From the NCBI RefSeq assembly GCF_905171765.1, contig NC_053392.1, positions 399,246,119 to 399,310,118 on the forward strand: a stretch of 64,000 bases of DNA, in the 5' to 3' direction. A program made the position numbers and the translations under genes. Each line of letters opens with the position of its first letter. The first letter of the stretch is position 1. Below are positions 20,701 to 31,824 of the stretch, piece by piece. The DNA comes from Bufo bufo (taxonomy: Eukaryota > Chordata > Amphibia > Anura > Bufonidae). The notes below the pieces were generated by a model, which was given only the letters and a program-made list of their open reading frames with translations, did not search any database and was not told the DNA's origin.

Positions 20701-21716
20701 AAAAAGAAGAAAAAATATATATACTCACCTCATCCTCTTGCTCCTCTATTGAATGAAAAGGACCTGCCGAAGGACTGGTGCTCAGCGTGATGACGTCATC
20801 GCACACTTTCGGCGCGACAGATCCTCTTTAATCAAAAGAGGAGTTACTGTCTCTTTGTGTGCAAGTGGATGAGGTGAGTATCACAATATATGCAATGGGC
20901 GGCCGCGCCACAGGGCCCTCTATGTCGCGTCCCAGGTGTAGGAACAGCCGAGTGGTATAGGGTGGCCTAAAATGTTCCTTTATATGAGGTGTGAGTGTCA
21001 CGGTGCTCCTACCTGGATACGGCTGGACCAAAGGCGTTGGCTCCGAAGCAAACAAATAGGGGGAATAGTTGAGGGATAAAAGAATAACTTGAGTCCAGAT
21101 CTTGAGATGCAGTTCCAACTTTGCCTTGGTCCCAGCAGGCTTTAGCATTAAGACTCTGGCAGGCAAACTCATCACTGCTACATTTGTTGCTCTCTGGCTC
21201 TGCTGTACTATCAGGCTGGCTGTATAACTTTGCTGCTTCTTTATGCTGCACAACACTTAGTAGTCTGACTCTATGTTTGGCAAGGAAATACTCCTCCTGG
21301 CTCCTGAGGCTTCAAGCTTTGGCCTCCATGTCCAGCAGAGCTAAGGGTGCTCTGGATGGCTTGGCTTGGGCATGTTCAGGAGAGACGTGCCCAGCACACC
21401 CTCCCTTTGCAGGGGGTAAGCTGGAACTGACTCTCACTAATCCCCACCCTTCCTGCAGGAAGTGGGACTGGCCCACTTCTCCACCGAGGGGGTATAGAAT
21501 GGAATGGAAAGCTCCATTCTACCTAACTATAGCTCTGCCGTATTTGCTGCCACCTGCTGGTAAACCAGGCAAATTGCATTTAAACACAACAGTTGCAAAC
21601 ATTAGAAATGCACAGTGTAGTGGACCTGAAATAAATACACAAGATGACATGATATTAGCACATTAGAGATAGTAGCGGCGTGAAGAAGTGGTAATGCCAC
21701 TCTGGGGCGTTACATA
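20701..21716. other. Unassigned 1-kb region, possible solo LTR
   Basis: No domain-bearing ORF is seen. A stretch from TGTCACGGTGCTCC (about 20996) to GGGGCGTTACA (about 21714) starts with TG and ends with CA, as LTRs do, but the flanking 5-mers (GTGAG and TATAC) do not match. I see no primer site or internal region. It may be an old solo LTR or simply unclassified sequence. Confidence 0.3.
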
Positions 21717-21904
21717 TACACTGCTCGTTACCATGGTTATGACCACCCTGTAATCCTCTCTGGTGACCAGGACTGTGGAAACTCACATAGGCTGGTGCTT
21801 TCTCCTATAGTGTGCAAGCAGGGCCACCACTGATGGTTTACAGGGTGGTCGTAACCATGGGAAAAAGCAGTGTATAATGTGATGGAAAAATGAATCCAGA
21901 CAGC
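21717..21904. mobile_element. Fragment of the 18358-type TTAA MITE
   Basis: It shares ACCATGGTTATGACCACCC, TCCTATAGTGTGCAAGCA and CAGGGTGGTCGTAACCATGG with the complete element, but both termini are missing. Confidence 0.7.
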
Positions 21905-21934
21905 AAAGGAATTGAAGTTGAATAGGTTTCGATT

Positions 21935-22034
21935 CGTCATGGCTGCCGCACGAACATTGCCCGTGCATTAGGGACCGCAAATTGCAGTCCCCAAATGCAC
22001 GGAACGACCGCACCATGGCCATGTGCATGAGGCC
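21935..22034. mobile_element. Right end of a PIF/Harbinger-type MITE
   Basis: It ends CATGTGCATGAGGCC followed by TAA (22035-22037), which matches the GGCCTCATGCACACGACCG family. The left terminus is not found. It abuts another element that shares the same TAA. Confidence 0.55.
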
Positions 22035-22037
22035 TAA

Positions 22038-22259
22038 GGCTGAGTTCACTTGTATTTTAAGCATCTGTTATGCACATGTTGCCTTCGTTTTAGCCATTTC
22101 CGTTATTTTAGACTTAAAAAAATGTAGGAATTTTTTCCCTCTAAAATAACGGATCCTAGACGGAAATGGCTAAAAAGGATGCAACGCGTGCATAACTGAG
22201 CATAACGGATGCTTAAAATACAGAAGAACGGAAAGCTAAACGGTGATGTGAACCTGGCC
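22038..22259. mobile_element. PIF/Harbinger-type MITE (TAA-flanked)
   Basis: The ends GGCTGAGTTCAC and (inverted) GTGAACCTGGCC are flanked by TAA at 22035-22037 and 22260-22262. The interior pairs through AAGCATCTGTTATGCAC, GCCATTTCCGTTATTTTAG and their complements. Confidence 0.8.
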
Positions 22260-22262
22260 TAA

Positions 22263-22833
22263 CAGGCACTCCAGCACTAAGATCCCGTTGGAGATTGCCA
22301 CTACTTAAAAAAAAAACAGGATTATTGGATTTCATTCACACTTGACATAAGTGCAGGAATTCATCAAGATTAGTATTTGAAAAGAAAAAGTGATCAGGAA
22401 GGTAATGTCCCCTTTAACTCTGATGTTGACATCACCATGGCAACTGCAGTAAACAGCTGTTGGTTGGCTTGAATCTAAAAATCATCAGTTGTCTCCTTGG
22501 GAGATGAAACAGATTTTATGGTTAGTGATGAATTTCGGAGACACCCGGAGGAGCTGCTTTTACGCCCACTGCTCACGGTGGGATTTCTGGGGTAAGATAC
22601 TGAGATATATCTAACTGTTATATTCAGGTGCGGGATATCTCCCTATAAAACTGGTGTGTTTTTAGTAAGCTATAATAAATACAATAAATAAGGGAAAGAT
22701 GTTTAGTGTTTTCCCTAAATTTGAACGGTTTATTATGTGTCTAGGGAAAATAGGACTTTTGGTCAGGTCTACAACACTTGTAGTGAAGTTACCTAAAGAA
22801 CGGTGAAGTATAAAGACAGTGCAGATGATTGCA
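22263..22833. other. Unassigned spacer
   Basis: No gene or complete repeat is recognised here. Confidence 0.4.
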
Positions 22834-22836
22834 TTA

Positions 22837-23034
22837 GGGCCTTATTGGCACAGTCAGTGTTTGGTCAGTGATTTCCATCAGTGATTTTGAGCCAAAACCA
22901 AGTGCGGGTCCAAAACACAGAACAGGCGCAGATCTTTCCCTTCTACCTTATGTCTGTGTAGGATCCACTCCTGGTTTTGGCTCACAATCACTGATGGAAA
23001 TCACTAACCAAACACTGACTGTGTGAATGAAGAC
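22837..23034. mobile_element. PIF/Harbinger-type MITE (TTA-flanked)
   Basis: A foldback with long arms: CACAGTCAGTGTTTGG, then GTGATTTCCATCAGTGATT and GAGCCAAAACCA, with the complements on the right. TTA lies at 22834-22836 and 23035-23037. Confidence 0.8.
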
Positions 23035-23119
23035 TTAAAATGTGAAAATTCTTGGCGTCTTTAAACTCATCTCATGTAGTTGCCTGTAAAATAGGTTCTT
23101 CATATGCATTGCGGCTTTA

Positions 23120-23271
23120 GGCCTCATGCACACGACCGTTGTTATAGGCATTTATATTGCCGGCGCCCATTCCGTTCCGCAAATTGCGGAAGGCAACACG
23201 GGCGGCTTCCGTTTTTTGCGGATCCGCGGTTTGAGGACCGCAAAAAACAGCACGGTCGTGTGCATGAGGCC
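23120..23271. mobile_element. PIF/Harbinger-type MITE, GGCCTCATGCACACGACCG family
   Basis: This 152-bp element has perfect 19-bp termini GGCCTCATGCACACGACCG and its complement. It is flanked by TTA at 23117-23119 and 23272-23274. The core contains TTGCGGATCCGC. Confidence 0.9.
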
Positions 23272-23274
23272 TTA

Positions 23275-24300
23275 GCTTGTGAAACCAGCTTTTTTGTATT
23301 GAACCCTTAAATGCAAATCTTGCTCTATTACTACAGGCACCGTCATATAAATATCGGAAAAACCCTCCCAAAAAGGGAAATTTTTTATTCAGATAGTTGG
23401 TTGGGCTGGTATGAGTTAATTTGCATTCTCCCCTCCAAGCCTTAGGGTGCCTGTACACAGGTGTAGGGTAAGGTGCAGAAAATCAGCACAAATTTCTGTA
23501 CGCATTTCTGTGCGCTTCTGCAACAAAAACCGCATGAGCAGAGCGGGCGCGATATCCGCCAGGTGCCTTCTGTTTTACACTGCAGGCACCTGGGACTAAT
23601 GTAATCGTAATGACCAAGAATAAAAATAATTGGTCAGTTTTAATGCATAGGAAACGGTGTTAAAAAAAACTAATATAAATGTTGCAGAATTGTTTATTTT
23701 TTTATAATTCCACCCCATTTGAAATTTGTTTCCGCTTCCCATTCACATTGTATGCGCCATTAGAAAGTACATCTTGTACTGCAAAAGACAAGCCCTGATA
23801 CGGCTATGTGAATAAAAAATATAAATATGCTTGATGCTTTTATTACCCAAATTGCCCAAATTGCTTTTGCAGAGATATCATAATGAATATGCTAATTAGG
23901 GTCTCGGTGCACGATTTGGGAATACTTTTTATACTTCTTTTTGCAACCCTTTAAGAATCTCCATTGGGCTGAAACTACATGTACATTTTTTATGTGACGA
24001 CATCAACAAACTCACAGAAAATGACAGAATGTTGGAAATGAGTGAGTATCAGAAGTTGCAGTTGTCCAGTTCACTTAGCAAATGAAAGGTGAGGTGTGAC
24101 AAGTTACAATGGACATCGGGGTCACTTGTTGATTGATACAAGATTGAGACACGGGGTCCATCCTGATAGACAGTATGTGTTAAAGAGTCCAACAACTGCT
24201 CCAATATTTATGTCATGTTTTCTTTTTAATTCAGACACAATCTTCAGTCTCCGCAGTCTTCACAGAGAACCTTCTCACGGACCACAGGATAGGATAAGTG
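23275..24300. other. Unassigned non-coding region
   Basis: It is AT-rich with no ORF carrying a domain and no clear terminal repeats. It leads into the large minisatellite. Confidence 0.4.
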
Positions 24301-24304
24301 TTGC

Positions 24305-26320
24305 CTTTATGTTGTGTATATAGGACAGGTATAATCTTTATAGTTAGTCTGAATATAGGGTAAGTGTATATAGCGTATGTATAAGGTGTAGTGTAATAGT
24401 GTATATATAGGATAAACGTAGTGTATATAGCGCATGTGTGTAGGATAAGTGTAATCTATATAGTGTCTGTATATAGTGTAAGTGTAGTGTATATAGTGTA
24501 TGTATATGGTAACTATAATAAATGTAGTGTATATATAAGGTAAGTATTGTCTATAAAGTTTCTATATATGGTAAATGTAGTCTATACAGTATGTACATAG
24601 GGGAAGTGTAGTCTACATAGTGTGTGTGTATATAAGGTAAGTGTAGTCTACATAGTGTGTGTGTATATAAGGTAAGTGTAGTCTACATAGTGTGTATGCA
24701 GGATAAGTGAATCTTTATAGTGTTTGTGCATAGGGTAAGTGTAGTGTATATATTGTATTATACGGTAAGTGCAACGATTTTAGTGTATGTGTAGGGTAAG
24801 TGTAGTCTATGTAGTGTGTATATAGGATTGGTGTAATCTATAATGTGTCTGTATACTGAATAAGGCTAGTGTATATAGTGTATGTATAGGGTATGTGTAG
24901 TTAATATAGTGTGTACACACGGTAAGTGTAGTGAATAGAGTGTATTTGTAATGTAAGTGTAGTCTACATAGTGTGTACATAGGATAGGTGTAATGTATAT
25001 AGTGTGCTTATAGGATAAGCGTAAAATATTTATTGTCTGCATATAAGGTAAGTGTAGTATATTTAGCGTTTATATAGAATAAGCAATCTATATAGTGTCT
25101 GCATATAGGATAAATGTAGTGTATATAGTTTATATATAGGGTAAGTGTACTGTATATAGCATATATATAGTGCAGTCTATGTAGTGTATATATAGGATAA
25201 CTGTAGTCTTTAAGTTTTATATATAAGATAAGTGTAATCTTTATAGTTAGTCTGTATATTGAGTATGTGTAAAGTATATAGTGTATGTATAATATATATA
25301 GTGTTTTTATAGGCTAAGTGTTGTGTAATTTATACAGTGCCTGTATATTGGCTAAGTGTAATATATATATTGTATGTATATGGTATATGTAGTCTATATG
25401 GTGTGTACATACGGTAAGTGTAGTGCATATAGTGTGCATATATGATAGTTATTCTATATAGTGTCTGTATATAGGGTAAGTGTAGTGTATATATGTTATA
25501 TATGTAGGGTAAATGTAATGTATATATTGTATGTATAGAATAAGTGTAATTTATATAGGTTCTGTATATTGGGTAAGTTTAGTGTATATAGTGTATGCAT
25601 ATGATATGTCTCATCAATGCAGTGTGTATATATATACGGTAAGTGTAGTGCATTTAGTGTGTATATATAGGATAATTAATCTATATATTGCCTGTATATA
25701 GGGTAAGTGTAGTATGTATAGTGTATATAGTGTGTGTTTAGGGTAAGTGTAGTGTATATAGTGAATGTGTAAGGTAAGTGTACTCTACATAGTGTGTACA
25801 TAGGATAGGTATATTCTATACAGTGTGCTTATAGGATAAGCGTAATCTATTTAATGTCTGTATATAAGGTAAGTGTAGTGTATATAGTATGTATATAGGA
25901 TAAGTAATCTATATAGTGTCAGCATATAGGATTAATGTAGTGTATATAGTATATGTATAGTGTAGTCTCTGTAGTGTGTATATAGGTGTAATCTTTATAC
26001 TTAGTCTGTATATTGAGTATGTGTAGAGTATATAGTGTATATTTAGGGTACATGTTCTCTATGTAATGTATATATAGAGTAAGAATAGTCTAGTGTATAT
26101 GTACGGTAAGTGTAGTCTATATAGTATATATATCAGGTAAGTGTAATGTAGTATATATATATACTGTGCATACACAGGGTAAGTGTGGTGTATATAGTGT
26201 ATGTGAAAGGTAAGTGTAGTATATGTATAGGGTAAATGTATGCAGTGTGTATATAGAATCAGTGTAATTTATATAGTGTCTGTATATAGGTTAAGTGTAG
26301 TGTATATAGTGTATGATATC
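24305..26320. repeat. 2-kb AT-rich minisatellite
   Basis: Degenerate units of about 33-42 bp are built on GTAAGTGTAGTCTATATAG and GTGTATGTATATAGG. The most regular part is 24608-24710, where a 35-bp period (GTAAGTGTAGTCTACATAG, then GTGTGTGTATATAAG) repeats nearly unchanged. Elsewhere copies differ by substitution and length, so the array is old or little homogenised. No protein is encoded. Confidence 0.9.
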
Positions 26321-27020
26321 ACTTCCATAAAATGTTACACAGTAATAGGAGAAAAGTTCTGTTCTAAATTTTACATTTTAGAAAAATCAAAGCTTGGCCT
26401 CCGCCACATAATGCACCAAAAACAAAAAAGCTTTTCTTCTGCAGTGACTGACTATACAAACATTGCATGGTGTACCAGTTGCAATCAATATTGTTATAAC
26501 ATTACATGGGTTGAATTCTATTTCATATATTAAATTCACATCTGTTTTGTTAGCCCTTTTGCAGTGCTTAATCCCTCCTTGTTTAGGTGGGTCCCTACAC
26601 TAACACGTTATACATATAACAGGATATATTGAGTGTAACTAGTGTTATCACTTGCAGTGTGCTTTTACATTATTTTATATACAGTAGTCAGTTGTTATAG
26701 AGAAACACCAATATACTGCTTATCAGTTTGGCTTTTCAAATTAATAGTGCAAATCAGTGTAAATCAGGTTATTAAAAAAAAAAAGAGTCTTAGTGTAGGG
26801 ACCTATCTGAATGAGGTCGCCTTGACGTGGCAGATGGGCTCACACAATGTCATCAGATGGTGTGCTAAGAACCTCATATTTTTAAAAGTGTGGGTGACAA
26901 GATTCTTCTGAGAGTTTTTGAGCTTCCATATCTTAAGGAATTAATCAGTTGTCCCTCTTGAAGCATAGATACGCTCATAGAGATAAATGGCATCATTTAT
27001 TTTTATTAAGGCTACACCAT
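26321..27020. other. Unassigned non-coding region
   Basis: No gene is seen. An open frame at 26240-26533 begins inside the minisatellite and has no recognisable domain. Confidence 0.4.
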
Positions 27021-27292
27021 GAGTGGGCAGCACGGTGGCTCACTGGTTGGCACTGGTGCCTTGCAGTGCTGGGGTCCTAGTTTCGAATCTGACCAATAAC
27101 AACATCTGCATGGAGTTTGTATGTTCTCCCTGTGCTTGTGTGGGTTTCCTCCAGTTTCCTCCTACACTCCAAAGACATACTGATAGGAAACTTAGATTGT
27201 GAGCCCCATTAAGGACAGTTGGATGCTAATGTCTGTAAAGAGCTGCGGTATATAGCAGCGCTATATAAATGCATAAAATAAATAAATAAATT
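27021..27292 (+). mobile_element. tRNA-derived SINE
   Basis: The head GGGCAGCACGGTGGCTCACT carries a polymerase III A-box-like TGGCTCACTGGTTGG and a B-box-like GTTTCGAATCT. The body contains CATGGAGTTTGTATGTTCTC, CTCCAAAGACATACTGATAG and TTAGATTGTGAGCCCCATT. The tail is an (AAAT)n simple repeat. This body is a very common vertebrate SINE type. The tRNA-like head is degenerate, so this is not a tRNA gene. Confidence 0.85.
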
Positions 27293-27429
27293 TGGTCTGG
27301 ACACCTTGGGAGACTTTTTGAAGAGTATGGGTTTCTATGTAAAATACCAGAAATGCATTTTCATTCAGACATAAGGTGCAGCAAATAATGACTGTTGGGC
27401 TCCACGTTTACCCCTATCTTATATACAGG

Positions 27430-27905
27430 GTGGCCCACGAAAAAGTAGCCCACCTCCAGCGATAGTATGACAAGATGAATGAGCAAGTGGATTGTTATTT
27501 TTTTAATTACCCACAAGTCACAAAAGATACTGAAAGTGGTCCCTGTTCCGGTCTATGCATCTTTGGGCACATCGGATTATGTTGGCCGATACTGCTTGCA
27601 ACTCTACAGCAGTGATGCTGCAGAAACAAAAATGTCCTGCTCTTTCCAACAAGATGGGACAACATGCCACACCTCACTGGCACGGATTCATGAACTGTTG
27701 ATGTAGGAGCAAACTGTGAGCAAGGGGCTATGGCCAGCACGTTCCTCAGACTTGTCCTTTTTTATCTGTTTGGAAATTCAAAACAGAAAATGTCCGCTAA
27801 CAATCCACATCCCTGGATGAACTGAACTGTGTGCATTATTGCTATTTTGTGACATAACTGTGTAAATTATCTACAATATGTACAATAAAGTCACTTCAAC
27901 TTTTA
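27430..27905 (+). pseudogene. Decayed mariner/Tc1-superfamily transposon remnant
   Basis: A terminal-looking GGGTGGCCCACGAAAAAGT begins the block. A reading ending at 27706 contains FQQDGTTCHTS, which matches the conserved segment around the second catalytic Asp of mariner-like DDE transposases. In another frame near 27735-27760 comes WPARSSDLS, matching the third catalytic region (WPARSPDL). The N-terminal DNA-binding half is missing and the frames are broken. Confidence 0.65.
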
Positions 27906-28128
27906 ATTATCCTTGTGCATCAGGGAGACCATAATAATCATAAAATTCATGTACTGGAATTGCTGCAGAAGGTGGTCGTGATAGAGTGGGGCCCAAGTCA
28001 ATTTTGCTATGAAGCCCCATGGTTACTTGCTATGCCCCTGGAAGGTACATTACATATAAAGATTCTGCAAGCAGCTACATTCGGTCAGGGAGCTGTCAGA
28101 ATGGCTAGAGCGGCTGCACAGATTTAGG

Positions 28129-28342
28129 GGGTCATTTACTATACTGAAATACTCTTAAATTAGGCTTATTTCAGGCGCAGATGGCGGGTCAATGCTTAGT
28201 TGCTGTTTTAGGCGTAGAAAGTGGATGCGCTGAAGTTATGCAGAGGCATGCGCCTCTTCATAACTTAGGCGGATACCCCGCTAGCTACAGGCTTTTATTA
28301 TGACCGGCGTCTAAAACGCCGGTCCTAATAAATGTGCCCCTT
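28129..28342. mobile_element. Short foldback element with GGGGTCATTTA termini
   Basis: The left end AGGGGGTCATTTACTATACTG and the right end TAATAAATGTGCCCC are imperfect inverted copies. Inner parts pair through GCGCCTCTTCATAACTTAGG-like blocks and ACCGGCGTC. Superfamily is uncertain because no clear target duplication is visible. Confidence 0.5.
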
Positions 28343-28384
28343 AATTTCAACAGAACTTAAAGAGAACCTGTCACCTCACCACCT

Positions 28385-28619
28385 GGTGGCCAGGACTGTG
28401 GGAGTGCACATAGACCAGTGCCTTTTCCTATATTGTGTAAGCACGACCACCACTGCTGGATTACAGGGTGGTCGTAACCATGGAAATGAGCAGTGTACAA
28501 TGTGACTGAAAAATGAATCAAGACAGCAAAGGAGGCAATATGGACAATAACAATACATTAGTAATTGCCTTGTATTAAATTTCTCTACATGATAAATGCC
28601 ATTTGCTGAAGTGAGACAA
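28385..28619. mobile_element. Truncated copy of the 18358-type TTAA MITE
   Basis: It shares CAGGGTGGTCGTAACCATGG, AATGAATC, GACAGCAAAGGAGG and the right-end block AAATGCCATTTGCTGAAGTG with the complete element. It lacks the outer terminus on each side. The preceding TTAAAGAGAACCTGTCACC (from about 28358) looks like the start of a different TTAA MITE. Confidence 0.65.
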
Positions 28620-28624
28620 GTGTT

Positions 28625-28940
28625 TTTGCACAAAGAAAATTTTGTCCTCCTTTTTTTATTTTTTTTTATTTAGTTTTGTTTGGATGAATCAATATCAAAG
28701 TGTTTTTGTGCTTCAGGGTATTAAACATTGATATTTTTAATTTAACATATATATTGCTATATCAGAATTATAATAAGAGGAATTAATGAAATAGCTGGAC
28801 CAATTGATGGGAGGATCATGAAACCAGCCATGGAATGCCCAGTGTATAGGAGTCAAAGACACTCCTTTGTGAATCCAGAAGACTGGAAAGCAACAAAATA
28901 GTCTCCCATTTGAAAGGCTGACCTTTCTCCCCTGGCAACT
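28625..28940. other. Unassigned spacer
   Basis: It contains a T-rich tract (28650-28680) and otherwise nothing recognised. Confidence 0.35.
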
Positions 28941-28941
28941 A

Positions 28942-29120
28942 GAGATGAGTGAATTTTTCAAAAAATTCGATTTGCCGTTTTGCCAAATTTGTTTGAAAAA
29001 ATTTGCGAATTACGTAAAAAAAAACTGCTATTTCCTGGCTGCAGAGAACCTTTATAGTGGTGTAGAACAGTGTGCCTCGCAGTTGCACACATATGGAGTC
29101 TGCTTTGGTAGTGAAATAAT
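28942..29120 (+). mobile_element. hAT-like terminal fragment
   Basis: TAGAGATGAGTGAATTTTTC at 28942 resembles the hAT terminus seen elsewhere here (TAGAGTTGAGCGAAC) and is followed by ATTCG/CGAAT-rich sequence typical of such subterminal zones. No partner end is found. Confidence 0.45.
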
Positions 29121-29129
29121 ACTGTGAGT

Positions 29130-29490
29130 TCGTATGACATGCAGATGACAGGCGTCACTCTTAGAATCACTGCACACTTCACTTATTTGGGCAGTTACGG
29201 GGCCAAAACTGAGCAAATAACTCAAGTATGAACTCAGCCTTACAGGTCGATGTTAGCGCCAAGACACTCCGTGTGCTGTCCGCATCCGTTGCTCCGTTCA
29301 GTAGACCTGCAAAAATTATATATCATGTCCTATTCTTGTCCTTTTGGCTGACAAGAATAGGCATTTCTATAAAGGACCAACCGTGTTTTGCGTGTTCCGC
29401 AATTTGAGGATCGCAAAACACGGCACGTTTGTGTGAACAAGCCCTTTATCTGAAGATATGCTAACAAATCAGAGGCCTTTGGCTAAAACT
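29130..29490. other. Repeat debris including a Harbinger-like right end
   Basis: The stretch 29240-29455 holds TTGCGTGTTCCGCAATTTG and CACGGCACGTTTGTGTGAAC, similar to the interior and right end of the TAA/TTA-flanked MITEs, but the left end is too diverged to define. No gene. Confidence 0.4.
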
Positions 29491-29495
29491 TCTCA

Positions 29496-29768
29496 AAGGG
29501 GTATTCCAGTAGGTGAAAGTTATCCTGCTCTATCCATTTCTATGGAAGTTCCGGAGATAGGCGAGTACAGTGCTTGGCTATCTCCGGAACACCCACAGAA
29601 ATGAATGGAGCGGCCGTGTGCTTGTGCGACAGGCCGCGCAGGTCATTTCAGGGGAGCAGCAGGGGGCTTGCCGGGGGTACAGGGCTCTGTTTTTGTGATT
29701 GGTGGGGGTCCCACTGGTAGTACCCCCACCAACCTGATCTGATAACTTTTTCCTACCGCAATACCCTT
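29496..29768. mobile_element. TTAA MITE, nearly complete
   Basis: The left end AAGGGGTATTCCAGTAGG and the right end (inverted) CCTACCGCAATACCCTT pair, followed inside by GTTATC/GATAAC. The right flank is TTAA (29769-29772), and the left flank has mutated (CTCA). Copy 1 of the segmental duplication retains only the right half of this element. Confidence 0.7.
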
Positions 29769-31824
29769 TTAAAGGTATATAACTAAATTAGTGCATACTG
29801 TATATCAACTAATGATTTAATCCCTTGTGCAATCTATCTCTAAAAGGAGATGTTAGGATTAATATGCCTAATGTAGTTGCATATCTGATAATTCCAGTCT
29901 GGCTCAACATCTTCCTCCTTGAGTCAGCCTTCACACATTAAAGTAGTTTTCTGGGAGTTTTATACTGATGACCTATCCTCTGGATAGGTCATCAATATCT
30001 GATCAGTGGTGGTCTGACATCCGGGACCCTCGCTGATCAGCTGTTTGAGAATGCAACAGACCTTCTCACAGTTTACCAATCAGAGCGCTGTACATTGTAT
30101 AGAGCTGCGCCTAGGCCATGTGACCAATGAATGTGATGTCACATAGCCTAGGGAAAGCTGAGAGAAAGCTGTGGCACTACTGCCTTCTCAAACAGATGAT
30201 CGGCGGGGGTCCCGGGTGTAGTGATGAACGAAGAGCCAATAAAAGTCGCAAATTTTTGCGCAGTTTAAGCGATTGCGCAAAGATTTGCGACTTTTTCACT
30301 CCATTATTCTGACTTGAGCTAATGATAAATCTAGCCCTTTATCTCTAGACCTCCATACATTTCCATGGGATTAAGTGATTTGCTTCTGTGAAGATTGGTG
30401 CTTATCTTATTAAACAATACAACAATGGCCCAGTTGACCCAACATCTGGTATTAGCATAATTGAATTGGATCAAAAAATAGATGTTCCTATCACCACACA
30501 GCCTCCCAGATTCAGCAGATTCTGTTGACTCTTGGTTTCTCCATCTGGGACGCTGGTCTGGGGCTTGTATCCTGAAAGCTTCTTGTCTTAACTATCAGCC
30601 TGGCGTCCACCGGCATGCCACGCAGATAGGAAGACTGTTGTAACCGTCTCTGTGTGGTTGGTGATTGAACCTGCTTGGTCGCTGCATCATAAATTTTGGT
30701 GATGCTATGGCTGCTGTGTGTTTAATCCATAAAGTCGAGTTCCTTTAGAAGCACAGAAAAGCATAGTAAATATGTGGTTGGAAACCAACTGTTTCAAATT
30801 GATAGACAAAACCTGCGGGGTAAAATATCTGCTTATTAACGGCATATCCATATCAACAATGTCACATCCAAAAAGAGCGGAGTGAAAGGAGAGAGCAGCC
30901 CAATGTCGGCCACTTGCCCCATTCCACAGTGGATTTCGGTGCGGATTTACCAAAGATCTAACCCTACGCATTGCAAACGGTGAAATATACAGTGGAAATC
31001 TGTAGCATAAATGAAACCAATCAGATTCTATCTTTTATTTTGGACAGCGCCTTTGGAAAATGAAATGAGGAATCTGATTGGTTGCTATGGGCAACTAAGC
31101 CAGTTCTACTTTACACCAGTTTGATAAATGACCCCCTTAATTCTTCTCTGTACCAATCATGATTCCTATTCGTTTTGAATGTGTACTCTTTGTGGAAGCT
31201 TCCATGCTGATTTTTTTTAGATGAGGTATTGGTCATTTCAAAAACAATGTATAAGAAACTGGTTATACTAAAATCTTGTTAATGTGATAGTTTGGTTGAT
31301 CGCTACTTATTGGCACCAAGAGAAAAGTCCACTGGAATCTGTGTAAATTCAGATGTAGCAAATGGACTTGAGGGCATGGGTGTGCATATTACACCTCAAA
31401 TCTGTCATTACACTCCCTAACTTACTATTGTTAGGGCAGCTTTTAAATGCCATAGTGATTAGGGGCCTTTCTAGTGACAAGTACATTGTAGAGTCTCCAG
31501 TCAGTCAAGAAAGGACTTAATACTGTGGCTGACTTCACAGTTAAAGTGCATGGGGTAGGTATCAATAATAAGCCCCTGTAGTAACTATGGCAACTGTGCT
31601 GCTGATGTCATAGATGCATAAGTCTATGACATAAAGAACCCACAGATGAAGGTCCCATAACAGAAGGACAAACGGCCATTTGCAGAGCAATGCTTGATGT
31701 GTCTGGAGACCTGGAGCTTCACCATCTGTAGAGGGAGGAAGGGGACGCCCGCCTAGCCAGCCAGATCAAGTCCAAAAAGTTGAGAGGTATGCTGACATGT
31801 GAATTAGGCTTAAAGGGGTTGTCT
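29636..31824. repeat. Segmental duplication, copy 2 (MITE-free)
   Basis: Direct duplicate of 15468-18369. It lacks the 699-bp MITE and shows the undisturbed TTAA at 31137-31140. Its left boundary falls inside the MITE at 29496-29768. Its right boundary falls 12 bases into the MITE that is complete in copy 1, where it joins the hAT fragment at 31825. Identity looks high by eye (scattered substitutions, a few 1-7 base indels). Confidence 0.85.

Noticed and set aside
20996..21716. A solo LTR with TG...CA ends
   Set aside because: Flanking 5-mers do not match and there is no primer site, polypurine tract or second copy in the window. Kept only as a possibility in the region note.
27021..27100. 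A tRNA gene with A and B boxes
   Set aside because: The boxes belong to the head of a SINE, and the body and AAAT tail follow directly. No cloverleaf is supported.
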